Assembly: GCA_039818945.1 (NCBI GenBank)
Contig: JBCBSZ010000117.1
Coordinates: 1-13,476, forward strand
DNA: 13,476 nucleotides
Reading direction: 5' to 3'
From: JBCBSZ01 sp039818945
Lineage (GTDB): Bacteria > Actinomycetota > Acidimicrobiia > Acidimicrobiales > Poriferisodalaceae
The notes beneath the pieces were generated by a model. It had not been told where the DNA came from, did no database searches, and worked only from the letters and a program-made list of their open reading frames with translations. Positions 1-5,903 of this stretch are shown here, one piece after another (position 1 is the first letter of the stretch; the number at the start of each line of letters is the position of its first letter). Both the position numbers and the translations under genes were made by a program.

Positions 1-1022
1 CCCTGCCCGACGGCCGCCTCCTCGCCCCGGGACCCGAGCTCTGCATCGTGACGCCCTCGACGTACCGGACGAGCGACCCGGTGCACGGCGCCACGGGCCG
101 CAGCATCCTCGACCGCGCCAACGCCGTCCTGATCATCCCGCGGGAGCCGCTCGGCGACGGCACCCACACCGTCTCGCTCGCGGTTCCGGGCGTGACCGCG
201 GCGACCTGGTCCTTCGGCGTCGCCGACGTCGATGCCCGTCCGGTCGTGGGTGGCGCGGACGCCGGCACCACCGGCGGTGCGAGCGCGGGCGAGGGGTACC
301 TCCTCGTCGACGCGCTCGGCTCGGTGACGTCCTTCGGTGCGGCGCCCCCGGCCCAGCCGACGCCCACGGTCCAGGAGGCGACCGACATCGCCGCGACCCC
401 GTCGGGGACCGGGTACTGGGTGCTGCGGGCGGACGGCTCGGTCGACGCGCACGGCACCGCCCCGACGCTCGAGGTGGCCGCCGCGATGGGGCCGGGCGAG
501 CGGGCGACGGCCCTCTCGGCCACCCCGACCGGTGACGGGTACTGGATCTTCACCAGCCTCGGTCGGGTGATCGCCATCGGCGACGCCTCGTTCCTCGGCG
601 ACGTCAGCCACCTCGCGCTCAACGGACCGGTCCTCGATGCGGTCTCGACGCCGTCGGGCCGTGGCTACTACCTGGTCGCCTCCGACGGTGGCGTCTTCAC
701 CTTCGGCGACGCGGAGTTCGCCGGCTCGATGGGCGGGCGGCCGCTCAACGCACCCGTGCGATCGTTGGCCCCCGATCCCGACGGTGAGGGGTACTGGCTC
801 GTCGCCGACGACGGCGGCGTGTTCGCCTTCGACGCCCCCTTCCTGGGCTCGATGGGCAGCACGCCGCTCAACGCCCCGATGGTGGGCATCGTCGCCCGCG
901 GTGACGGCTACACGATGGTCGCTGCCGACGGCGGGGTGTTCTCCTACGGCGCCGACTTCCTCGGCAGCCTCGGCGCCACGGGATCGGTCCGGCCGATCGT
1001 CGCCATCGCCCCCGTGGGCTGA
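1..1022 (+). CDS. Secreted/surface protein with C-terminal GYW-type repeats (5' end missing)
   Basis: The frame is open from the left edge and ends with TGA at 1020-1022. A GTG exists at 48, but the reading upstream of it (LPDGRLLAPGPELCIV) continues the same sequence smoothly, so the true start probably lies outside the window. Numbering from the codon at 48, residues 1-60 form a beta-rich segment ending in ATWSFGV. It resembles the segment that follows CAP/SCP or Ig-like domains in actinobacterial secreted proteins (from memory). A Gly/Ala/Thr-rich linker covers about 61-80. Residues 83-324 hold six repeats beginning GYLLV, GYWVL, GYWIF, GYYLV, GYWLV and GYTMV, spaced 39-42 residues. The later ones follow the pattern GYW.VA.DGGVF.FGDA.F.GS. 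These probably form a beta-propeller-like outer domain. Function, ligand and signal peptide cannot be seen. The methyltransferase starts 25 bases downstream on the same strand. Confidence 0.75.
   Translation, partial: LPDGRLLAPGPELCIVTPSTYRTSDPVHGATGRSILDRANAVLIIPREPLGDGTHTVSLAVPGVTAATWSFGVADVDARPVVGGADAGTTGGASAGEGYLLVDALGSVTSFGAAPPAQPTPTVQEATDIAATPSGTGYWVLRADGSVDAHGTAPTLEVAAAMGPGERATALSATPTGDGYWIFTSLGRVIAIGDASFLGDVSHLALNGPVLDAVSTPSGRGYYLVASDGGVFTFGDAEFAGSMGGRPLNAPVRSLAPDPDGEGYWLVADDGGVFAFDAPFLGSMGSTPLNAPMVGIVARGDGYTMVAADGGVFSYGADFLGSLGATGSVRPIVAIAPVG
294..1019 (+). repeat. Six degenerate ~42-codon repeats inside the surface-protein gene
   Basis: Repeat units begin at about 294, 411, 537, 663, 789 and 906. 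The spacing is 117, 126, 126, 126 and 117 bases, that is 39-42 codons. Each unit starts with Gly-Tyr-aromatic/aliphatic and carries DGG/GSV and FG/FLGS elements. The third, fourth and fifth units are the most alike, including a shared PLNAPV/M segment. The units are diverged at DNA level, so this is an old protein repeat and not a recent duplication. Confidence 0.75.
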
Positions 1023-1047
1023 CCCCGCGCGCTCGGCGGCTGCCACG

Positions 1048-1698
1048 ATGGCCGCCATGGCGAACACCGTGCCGGGCTTCCCACCGGGGTTCTTCGATCG
1101 GGGCGATCCGACGCCCGACGATCTCTTCTACGCGCCGACCCGCTTCGTGGCCCACATCGACGACGGCGCGATCGCTGCCGTCGGCGAGCTCTACACCGAG
1201 CTCGGGATCGACGGCGTCGTGCTCGACCTGTGCTCGAGCTGGATCTCGCACTTCGAACAACCGCCGGCCGAGCTGGTGGCGCTGGGCATGAACGCGGAGG
1301 AGCTCGCCGCCAACGAGCAGGCGGCGACCTGGGTTCGGCAGGACCTCAACGTCGATCCGGTCCTGCCCTTCGACGACGAGGCGTTCGACGATGCCGTCTG
1401 CTGCGTGTCGGTCGACTACCTGATCCGGCCGATCGAGGTCTTCGCCGAGATCGCCCGCGTCGTGCGACCCGGCGGTCGGTTCGTGTGCACCTTCTCGAAC
1501 CGGTGCTTCCCGACCAAGGCCATCCGGGGGTGGTTGGCCACCGATGACGACACGCACCTGGCGATCGTCGCCGAGTACTTCCGGCGCGCCGACGGCTTCG
1601 ACGAGCCGGTGGCGCAGACCCGCCGGGCGGGTGCGCCCGGTCGGGATCCGCTCCACGCCGTGTGGGCGACCGTCACAGCGGCCGATCGGAGATCGTGA
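1048..1698 (+). CDS. SAM-dependent methyltransferase (type 11-like)
   Basis: About 216 residues, or 213 if the second in-frame ATG at 1057 is used. Neither start has a clear ribosome binding site, so the choice is open. Numbered from 1057, the N-terminus carries FFDRGDPTPDDLFY (12-25). The motif I region is VVLDLCSSWISHF (54-66), followed by GMNAEELAAN (77-86), DLNVDPVLPFDDEAFDDAV (96-114) and VRPGGRFVCTFSNRCFPTKA (136-155). The PFDDEAFD and RPGGRFV stretches are the usual motifs of class I methyltransferases of the type 11 group. The glycine-rich ExGxGxG loop is replaced by DLCSSW. I recall a DLMSSW form in a distinct branch of the family, so this is likely a family trait and not damage. The substrate is unknown. 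The 3' end overlaps the small minus-strand ORF by 26 bases. Confidence 0.82.
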   Translation: MAAMANTVPGFPPGFFDRGDPTPDDLFYAPTRFVAHIDDGAIAAVGELYTELGIDGVVLDLCSSWISHFEQPPAELVALGMNAEELAANEQAATWVRQDLNVDPVLPFDDEAFDDAVCCVSVDYLIRPIEVFAEIARVVRPGGRFVCTFSNRCFPTKAIRGWLATDDDTHLAIVAEYFRRADGFDEPVAQTRRAGAPGRDPLHAVWATVTAADRRS

Positions 1699-1804
1699 GC
1701 CCGGCCGGCGGAGCGGGCCGGCTGGCCGTGAGCAACCGGCGCCGGGACCGGCCTGCGAGGAAGCCCGGGATGGCGGTGTCGCGGAGTCGGATGGTGGTGG
1801 GCAT
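1673..1804 (-). CDS. Possible small basic protein, 43 aa
   Basis: Minus-strand ATG at 1804, stop TGA at 1675-1673. A good Shine-Dalgarno sequence (GAGGAG) lies 8 bases before the ATG. The peptide begins MPTTIRLRDTAIPGFLAGRS, is rich in Arg (RSRRRLL at about 19-25) and Pro, and has no membrane segment or Cys motif. I recognise no family. It overlaps the methyltransferase end by 26 bases and is divergent from the helicase-associated gene. For it: the SD, the ATG, and a position in the only sizeable gap on this side of the window. Against it: GAGGAG arises easily by chance at this GC content and the product is very short. The same frame stays open upstream to 1954 but has no better start. Confidence 0.4.
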   Translation of the reverse strand: MPTTIRLRDTAIPGFLAGRSRRRLLTASRPAPPAGLTISDRPL

Positions 1805-1974
1805 GTCGGTGTCTCCTCGGTGATCGACCGCCGGCCTCGTGCCGGGGTCGCGGTTGCGGTGTCCACCCTGCGGCCTGAGCGGGCGAGAGGCTTGGAGACG
1901 GTCTGCACATCGTGTGGAGGACGTCTGCAGACGTCGCGACTCGCGAGGCCGCACCCCCGCGGCACACTGGTGCC
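1805..1974. promoter_or_regulatory. Divergent intergenic control region with a 16-bp palindrome at 1920-1935
   Basis: This stretch lies between the small minus-strand ORF and the helicase-associated gene. It contains a perfect palindrome, GACGTCTGCAGACGTC, at 1920-1935. The core heptamer GTCTGCA also occurs at 1901-1907, exactly 22 bases (about two helical turns) before its copy at 1923-1929. That layout suits a dimeric regulator bound on one face of the DNA. A weak -10-like CACACT at 1963-1968 ends 6 bases before the GTG at 1975 and would suit a leaderless transcript. I see no convincing -35 box or known operator. The palindrome is seen; its role is inferred. Confidence 0.4.
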
Positions 1975-4296
1975 GTGGCGCTCACCGACCACCTCCGCTC
2001 GTTGCCCGACGGCGATCTCGTCGAGCTGTTCCAGCACCGCCCCGACCTCGCCACCGCCGCCGACCACGGGTTCGGAGCGCTGGCCCGGCGCGCCGGTTCG
2101 GCGCACTCCCTCGGCCGGCTGCTGGTGCGGTCCGACGTCGGCATGCTCGTCGCCGCCGAGGCGGTCTGCGCCGCTCCCGGGGCCTCGGTCGGTGACCTCG
2201 CCGAGCTGGTCGGCACCGACGACGTCGATGCGATGGTCGACGCGCTCGATCGGCTGCGCCGCCGGGGCGCCGTCATGGTCGAGCAGGGCGGTGTCCACCC
2301 CGCCGGCCAGCTCCTCGAGCTCTTCCCCTACCCGTTCGGGCTCGGGCGCTCGGTGCGCAGGCTGGCCGCCGGCGCCACCGTCGCCGAGCTCGAGACCCTC
2401 CTCCAACGACTCGATGGGGACGCTGCGACCGGCTCGCACACCGAGCTCCTCGGGCAGCTGGCGACGCTGTTCTCCGACGAGGACCGTGTGCGCGCCGTGC
2501 TCGACTCGCTGCCCGCCGACGCGGTGGCGCTGGCCTCGCGCCTCGTCGAGCGGCGCATGCCGCTGGTCGATCTGCCGATCCGGGCCCAGCGCGACCCCTC
2601 CGATCCACGGGTGGCGCTGATCGGGGCAGGGATGCTGCACCCCATCGGCCACGAGCGGGCCGAGCTCGCCCGCGAGGTGAGCTTCGCGCTGGTCGAGGGC
2701 GGTCTCGCCCCGACGACGCCGTTCCGGCCGCCGCCAGCACTTCGCCACGACGGTCCCGATCGGGCGCGCGTCGACGCGGGTGCCGCCACCGCCGCGGCGC
2801 GACTGCTCACCTCGGCCGAGCAGCTCATCGACGACCTCACGACGCGGCCGGCGAGCCTCCGTCGCGACCGGACGCTCGGGGTCCGCGAGCTCAAGCGGCT
2901 CAGCAAGCTCGTGGGACTCGAGGCCCACGACACCGCCCGACTCGTCGAGCTCGTCGTGGTCGCCGAGCTGGCGGCCCTCGACGAGGCGGCGGTCGTCGTC
3001 ACCGAGGCGGGGTCGGCCTGGCTCGACGACGCCCGCCACGAGCGCTGGCTCCATCTCGTGCACGCCTGGCTCGACACCGACCGCCTGCTGTCGCTGTCGG
3101 GCGCGCCCGACGCCGACGGTCGGCAGCGTCCGGCGCTCGCCCACCAGTCCGAGCCGATCGACGTTCGCTCCGCCCGCCTCGACCTGCTGCGCGTCGTGGC
3201 CGGCACCCCCGACGAGGTCGCGTTCGACCGCCCGAGCCTCTGGACGCTCGCCACCTGGTTCGCGCCGAACCGGTGGGGCGGCCGGGCCCTGCCCGTCGAG
3301 GAGACGGTCGAGTGGATGGTGCGCGAGGCCGAGCTGCTCGGGCTGGTCGCCGACGACGCACCGTCGTCGGCCGCCCGCCCCGCCGCCGACGGCGACGACC
3401 TCGCGCTGGAGGACGTCGGGCGCCGCTTCCTCCCCGCCGACGAGTCGAGGATCGTGCTGCAGTCCGACCTCACCGCCGTCGCCTTCGGCGCGCTCGAGCC
3501 GCGGGCGGCGTCGACCCTCGCCGAGATGGCCGATCGGGAACGGGCCGACGGCGCCACGCGCTACCGGTTCTCCGCCGCCAGCGTGCGCCGTGCGCTCGAC
3601 GTCGGTTGGCGGCCGGAGGACCTGCTCGCCTTCCTCACCGACCGGGCGGTGTCGGGGGTCCCGCAGCCCCTCGAGTACCTGATCAACGACGTGGCCCGCC
3701 GCCACGGCCACCTCACCGTCCACGAGGTCGGTGCGGTGATCGTCGGCGACGACCCCGTTCTGGTCACCGACGTCGCCAACCACCGGCGCACCCGGTCGCT
3801 CCAGCTGCGCCTGGTCGCCCCGACCGTGCTCGTCAGCCCGCTGCCGGCCGATCGCGTGCTCGCCGGGCTCCGCGACGCGGGCTACCTCCCGGTCGGCGAC
3901 GGCGACCTCGTGCGGCTGGCCGTGCCGGACGATGCCTCGGGTGCCGAGCGGTCGGCCCCGCGCCGGCTGGCGCTGCCCCGCCTCGATCCCGGGCTCGGCC
4001 CGGCCGAGGCCGACGAGCTCGTCGGCCTCCTGCGCGACATCGACGCCGAGGGGGCCGACGGCACAGCCGACGCACCCGCGGGCGAACAGGCCGAGGTGAT
4101 CGAGCGGGCCCGCACGTTGCGCGGCCGTCAGGTCGAGGTGCGCTGGTTCGACGGCGACGAGATCGTCACGACCGCCGGACTCGTCGCCCTCGTGGTGCCC
4201 GACGGCCTCGTCGTCGTGGGCGGCGCCGGCGACGACGGGGTGGTCACCCACGTCGGGCTCGACGACCTGCTCGAGATCGAGGAGCGGTCCGCATGA
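1975..4296 (+). CDS. Helicase-associated (XPB/Ssl2 N-terminal-like) protein
   Basis: 773 residues from GTG 1975. The N-terminus VALTDHLRSLPDGDLVELF matches the start of the actinobacterial family that includes M. tuberculosis Rv0862c (from memory). No SD precedes it, so the message may be leaderless. It is not a helicase itself: there is no Walker A motif or DEAD/DEVH box. Residues about 1-130 are a helical DNA-binding-like region. Residues about 485-645 match the Helicase_C_3 (XPB/Ssl2-like) domain, with RIVLQSDLTAV, YRFSAASVRRALDVGW, QPLEYLINDVARRHG, LRLVAPTVLVSPLPADRVL and LRDAGYLPV. The last 60 or so residues (ARTLRGRQVEVRWFDGDE onward) look like a small WYL-like beta domain. In Mycobacterium this gene neighbours XPB; here XPB is 1.6 kb downstream, with isp genes between. 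The stop overlaps the ispF start (ATGA), so the two are probably translated together. Confidence 0.87.
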   Translation: MALTDHLRSLPDGDLVELFQHRPDLATAADHGFGALARRAGSAHSLGRLLVRSDVGMLVAAEAVCAAPGASVGDLAELVGTDDVDAMVDALDRLRRRGAVMVEQGGVHPAGQLLELFPYPFGLGRSVRRLAAGATVAELETLLQRLDGDAATGSHTELLGQLATLFSDEDRVRAVLDSLPADAVALASRLVERRMPLVDLPIRAQRDPSDPRVALIGAGMLHPIGHERAELAREVSFALVEGGLAPTTPFRPPPALRHDGPDRARVDAGAATAAARLLTSAEQLIDDLTTRPASLRRDRTLGVRELKRLSKLVGLEAHDTARLVELVVVAELAALDEAAVVVTEAGSAWLDDARHERWLHLVHAWLDTDRLLSLSGAPDADGRQRPALAHQSEPIDVRSARLDLLRVVAGTPDEVAFDRPSLWTLATWFAPNRWGGRALPVEETVEWMVREAELLGLVADDAPSSAARPAADGDDLALEDVGRRFLPADESRIVLQSDLTAVAFGALEPRAASTLAEMADRERADGATRYRFSAASVRRALDVGWRPEDLLAFLTDRAVSGVPQPLEYLINDVARRHGHLTVHEVGAVIVGDDPVLVTDVANHRRTRSLQLRLVAPTVLVSPLPADRVLAGLRDAGYLPVGDGDLVRLAVPDDASGAERSAPRRLALPRLDPGLGPAEADELVGLLRDIDAEGADGTADAPAGEQAEVIERARTLRGRQVEVRWFDGDEIVTTAGLVALVVPDGLVVVGGAGDDGVVTHVGLDDLLEIEERSA

Positions 4297-4766
4297 GGAT
4301 CGGCCACGGGTTCGACACCCACCGGTTCGGCGACGACCCGGATCGGCCCTGCGTCCTCGGCGGTGTCGTCTTCGACGGGGTCCCGGGCCTCGTCGGCCAC
4401 AGCGACGCCGACGCCGTGGCCCATGCGGTGATCGACGCCATCCTCGCGGCCGCCGGTCTCGGCGACATCGGGCAGCTCTTCCCGGACACCGCACCGGAGT
4501 GGGAGGGCGCCGACAGCATCGAGCTGCTGGCCAAGGCCGTCGCGGACGTGGCCGACGCCGGCTACGAGGTCGTCAACGTCGACTGCACGGTGGTGGCCGA
4601 GCGACCCAAGCTGGCCCCCAGGCGGCCGGAGATGCAGGCGCGCCTCGTCGAGGTCGTCGGCGCGCCGGTCACGGTGAAGGGCAAACGGGCCGAGGGGCTC
4701 GGCGACCTGGGCCGTGGCCTCGGCGTGGAGTGCCACGCCGTCGCGCTGCTCAGCCCCCGGACCTGA
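4293..4766 (+). CDS. ispF: 2-C-methyl-D-erythritol 2,4-cyclodiphosphate synthase
   Basis: 157 residues, the normal length for the family. IspF closes CDP-methylerythritol 2-phosphate to the cyclic diphosphate with release of CMP, a cytosolic step of the MEP isoprenoid pathway; the family is a trimer. The N-terminus MRIGHGFDTHRF carries the zinc ligands D8 and H10; the third is H44 in GHSDADAVAHAVIDA (35-49). LGDIGQLFPDT (56-66) and VVNVDCTVVAERPKLAP (93-109) are also typical. The C-terminal motif, usually VKATTTEGLGFTGRGEGI, reads VKGKRAEGLGDLGRGLGV (128-145). The threonines equivalent to E. coli T132/T133 are therefore Lys/Arg, and the Glu of RGEG is Leu; the Glu equivalent to E135 (E134 here) is kept. 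The ATG overlaps the preceding stop (ATGA), so its translation probably depends on the upstream gene. The last 17 bases overlap the convergent IspD-like ORF. Confidence 0.93.
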   Translation: MRIGHGFDTHRFGDDPDRPCVLGGVVFDGVPGLVGHSDADAVAHAVIDAILAAAGLGDIGQLFPDTAPEWEGADSIELLAKAVADVADAGYEVVNVDCTVVAERPKLAPRRPEMQARLVEVVGAPVTVKGKRAEGLGDLGRGLGVECHAVALLSPRT

Positions 4767-5166
4767 GCGCGACCACCCTCGTCGCCCGCACGGCGTCGAC
4801 CAGCAGCGCGTCGCTCCCCTCGTCCGCGAGGAGCTGCTCGACGATCGACCGGGGGAGCAGCGCCGGCGGGACCACCGTCGACAGCGAGGCCCGATCGACC
4901 GTGCGGACGATCTCGTCGCCGTCGACCTCCTTCACCGCGTCGACGACCGGGGCCAACGTCGCCGCGACGACGGAGTCGTCCGCCGCCGCCACGACGTCCG
5001 CGGGTGGCGCGGCGCCGTCGGCGGTCAGCCAGACGAGCTCGGCGTCGTCGGTCCGCAGGGCGTCGATCACGGCGGAGCGGTCGCAGCGTCCGGACCCGTC
5101 GCAGCGCACGACGAGCACACGGCGACCGGCCACGGACACCGTCTGGATACTGTCGTCGTGGTGCAC
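4750..5166 (-). CDS. Short IspD-like protein (C-terminal half only)
   Basis: 138 residues from GTG 5166; in-frame GTGs at 5139 and 5133 are alternatives. GAGGGG lies about 11 bases before the first GTG, which is rather distant. Residues 68-108 resemble the second half of IspD: APVVDAVKEVDGDEIVRTVD (72-91) matches the usual PVTDTVKxVDGxxVxxTVDR stretch and keeps the Arg equivalent to E. coli R157 (R92). The following TPQxF is replaced by VVPPALL. The N-terminal CTP-binding loop (LAAGxGxRxG) and its Lys are absent, so it cannot be a complete cytidylyltransferase. Residues 13-60 look like a degenerate alpha/beta half (GRRVLVV, AELVWLTADG). It diverges from ispD with only 17 bases between them and runs into ispF on the other side. 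High GC3 and an intact frame argue for a real gene. Its role is unknown; a regulatory or partner subunit, or a decayed paralogue, are all possible. Confidence 0.68.
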   Translation of the reverse strand: MHHDDSIQTVSVAGRRVLVVRCDGSGRCDRSAVIDALRTDDAELVWLTADGAAPPADVVAAADDSVVAATLAPVVDAVKEVDGDEIVRTVDRASLSTVVPPALLPRSIVEQLLADEGSDALLVDAVRATRVVALRSGG

Positions 5167-5183
5167 GGCCAGGTGATCCCCTC
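5146..5183 (+). promoter_or_regulatory. Possible -10 element and strong RBS of ispD
   Basis: GATACTGT at 5146-5153 contains TACTGT, which fits the actinobacterial TANNNT -10 pattern and is one of few A/T-rich spots here. It would start a leader of about 25 bases. AGGTGA at 5171-5176 is a very good Shine-Dalgarno sequence 7 bases before the ispD GTG and fixes that start. The -10 lies inside the first codons of the divergent IspD-like gene. No -35 box is evident. The RBS is convincing; the promoter is tentative. Confidence 0.4.
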
Positions 5184-5903
5184 GTGACGGACGCGGTCGC
5201 GTTGCTGCTTGCGGGCGGCTCGGGGACCCGGATGGGTGCCGAGCAGAACAAGGTCTACCTGCCGATCGGCGGACGGGCCGTCATCGACCGCCCCCTCGCC
5301 GTCCTCGACCGCTCCACGGCGGTCAGCCGGATCGTGCTCGTCGTCCGTGCGGACGACCGTCCCCTGGTCGACGCCGCCGTCACCCGAGTGGTGCGGTCGA
5401 CACCGGTCACCGTCGTCGAGGGCGGCGCCACGCGCACCGGCAGCGAGCTCGCCGGCCTCGCGGTCGTCGCCGCCGCCCCGCCCGACGAGCGGCCCGACGT
5501 CGTCCTGATCCACGACGCCGCCCGCCCCTTCCTCACCGCCGACCTGCTCGATGAGCTGATCGAGACGGCCCACCGCCACGGCGGCGCCGTGCCGGGGGTC
5601 GAGGTCACCGAGCCGATCGTCGAGGCCGTCGGCGATGGCACCCATCGGGCGCGCGGCGGACGACTCGCCCGGGTCCAGACCCCGCAGGCCTTCGCGACCG
5701 ACGCGCTGCTGGCCGCCTACGACGGGCTCGACCCGACGGCGGCGTCGGTGGACACGGCCCACGTGCTGGAGCTGCGCTCGACCGTCCCCGTGCGCATCGT
5801 CGCCAGCGATGATCGGAACCTGAAGGTCACGCGACACGAGGACCTCGAACGGGCCGACCAGCTCGCGTCCCGATGGGACGACGGCCGATGGATCGACCCG
5901 TGA
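5184..5903 (+). CDS. ispD: 2-C-methyl-D-erythritol 4-phosphate cytidylyltransferase
   Basis: 239 residues from GTG 5184, with AGGTGA 7 bases upstream. IspD joins MEP and CTP to give CDP-methylerythritol, two steps before IspF. The nucleotide-binding loop is LLLAGGSGTRMG (7-18), with K23 in NKVYLPIGG. Further motifs are VLIHDAARPFLT (107-118, family Asp/Arg), RLARVQTPQAF (160-170) and NLKVTRHEDLERAD (212-225), which keeps the Lys equivalent to E. coli K213. Several motifs are off consensus: the usual RxDSVxxGL reads RTGSELAGL (84-92), VTDTIKxV reads VTEPIVEAV (141-149), and the TDDA-like site reads SVDTA (188-192). It may therefore be an atypical IspD or a related sugar/polyol-phosphate cytidylyltransferase, though an ispF nearby favours IspD. 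The stop overlaps the XPB start (GTGA). Confidence 0.85.
   Translation: MTDAVALLLAGGSGTRMGAEQNKVYLPIGGRAVIDRPLAVLDRSTAVSRIVLVVRADDRPLVDAAVTRVVRSTPVTVVEGGATRTGSELAGLAVVAAAPPDERPDVVLIHDAARPFLTADLLDELIETAHRHGGAVPGVEVTEPIVEAVGDGTHRARGGRLARVQTPQAFATDALLAAYDGLDPTAASVDTAHVLELRSTVPVRIVASDDRNLKVTRHEDLERADQLASRWDDGRWIDP

Noticed and set aside
868..4494. 3.6-kb open frame on the minus strand opposite the methyltransferase and helicase-associated gene
   Set aside because: It reads as low-complexity Arg/Gly/Glu/Val-rich protein with no motifs and is antisense to a recognised family. Long antisense frames are expected at this GC content.
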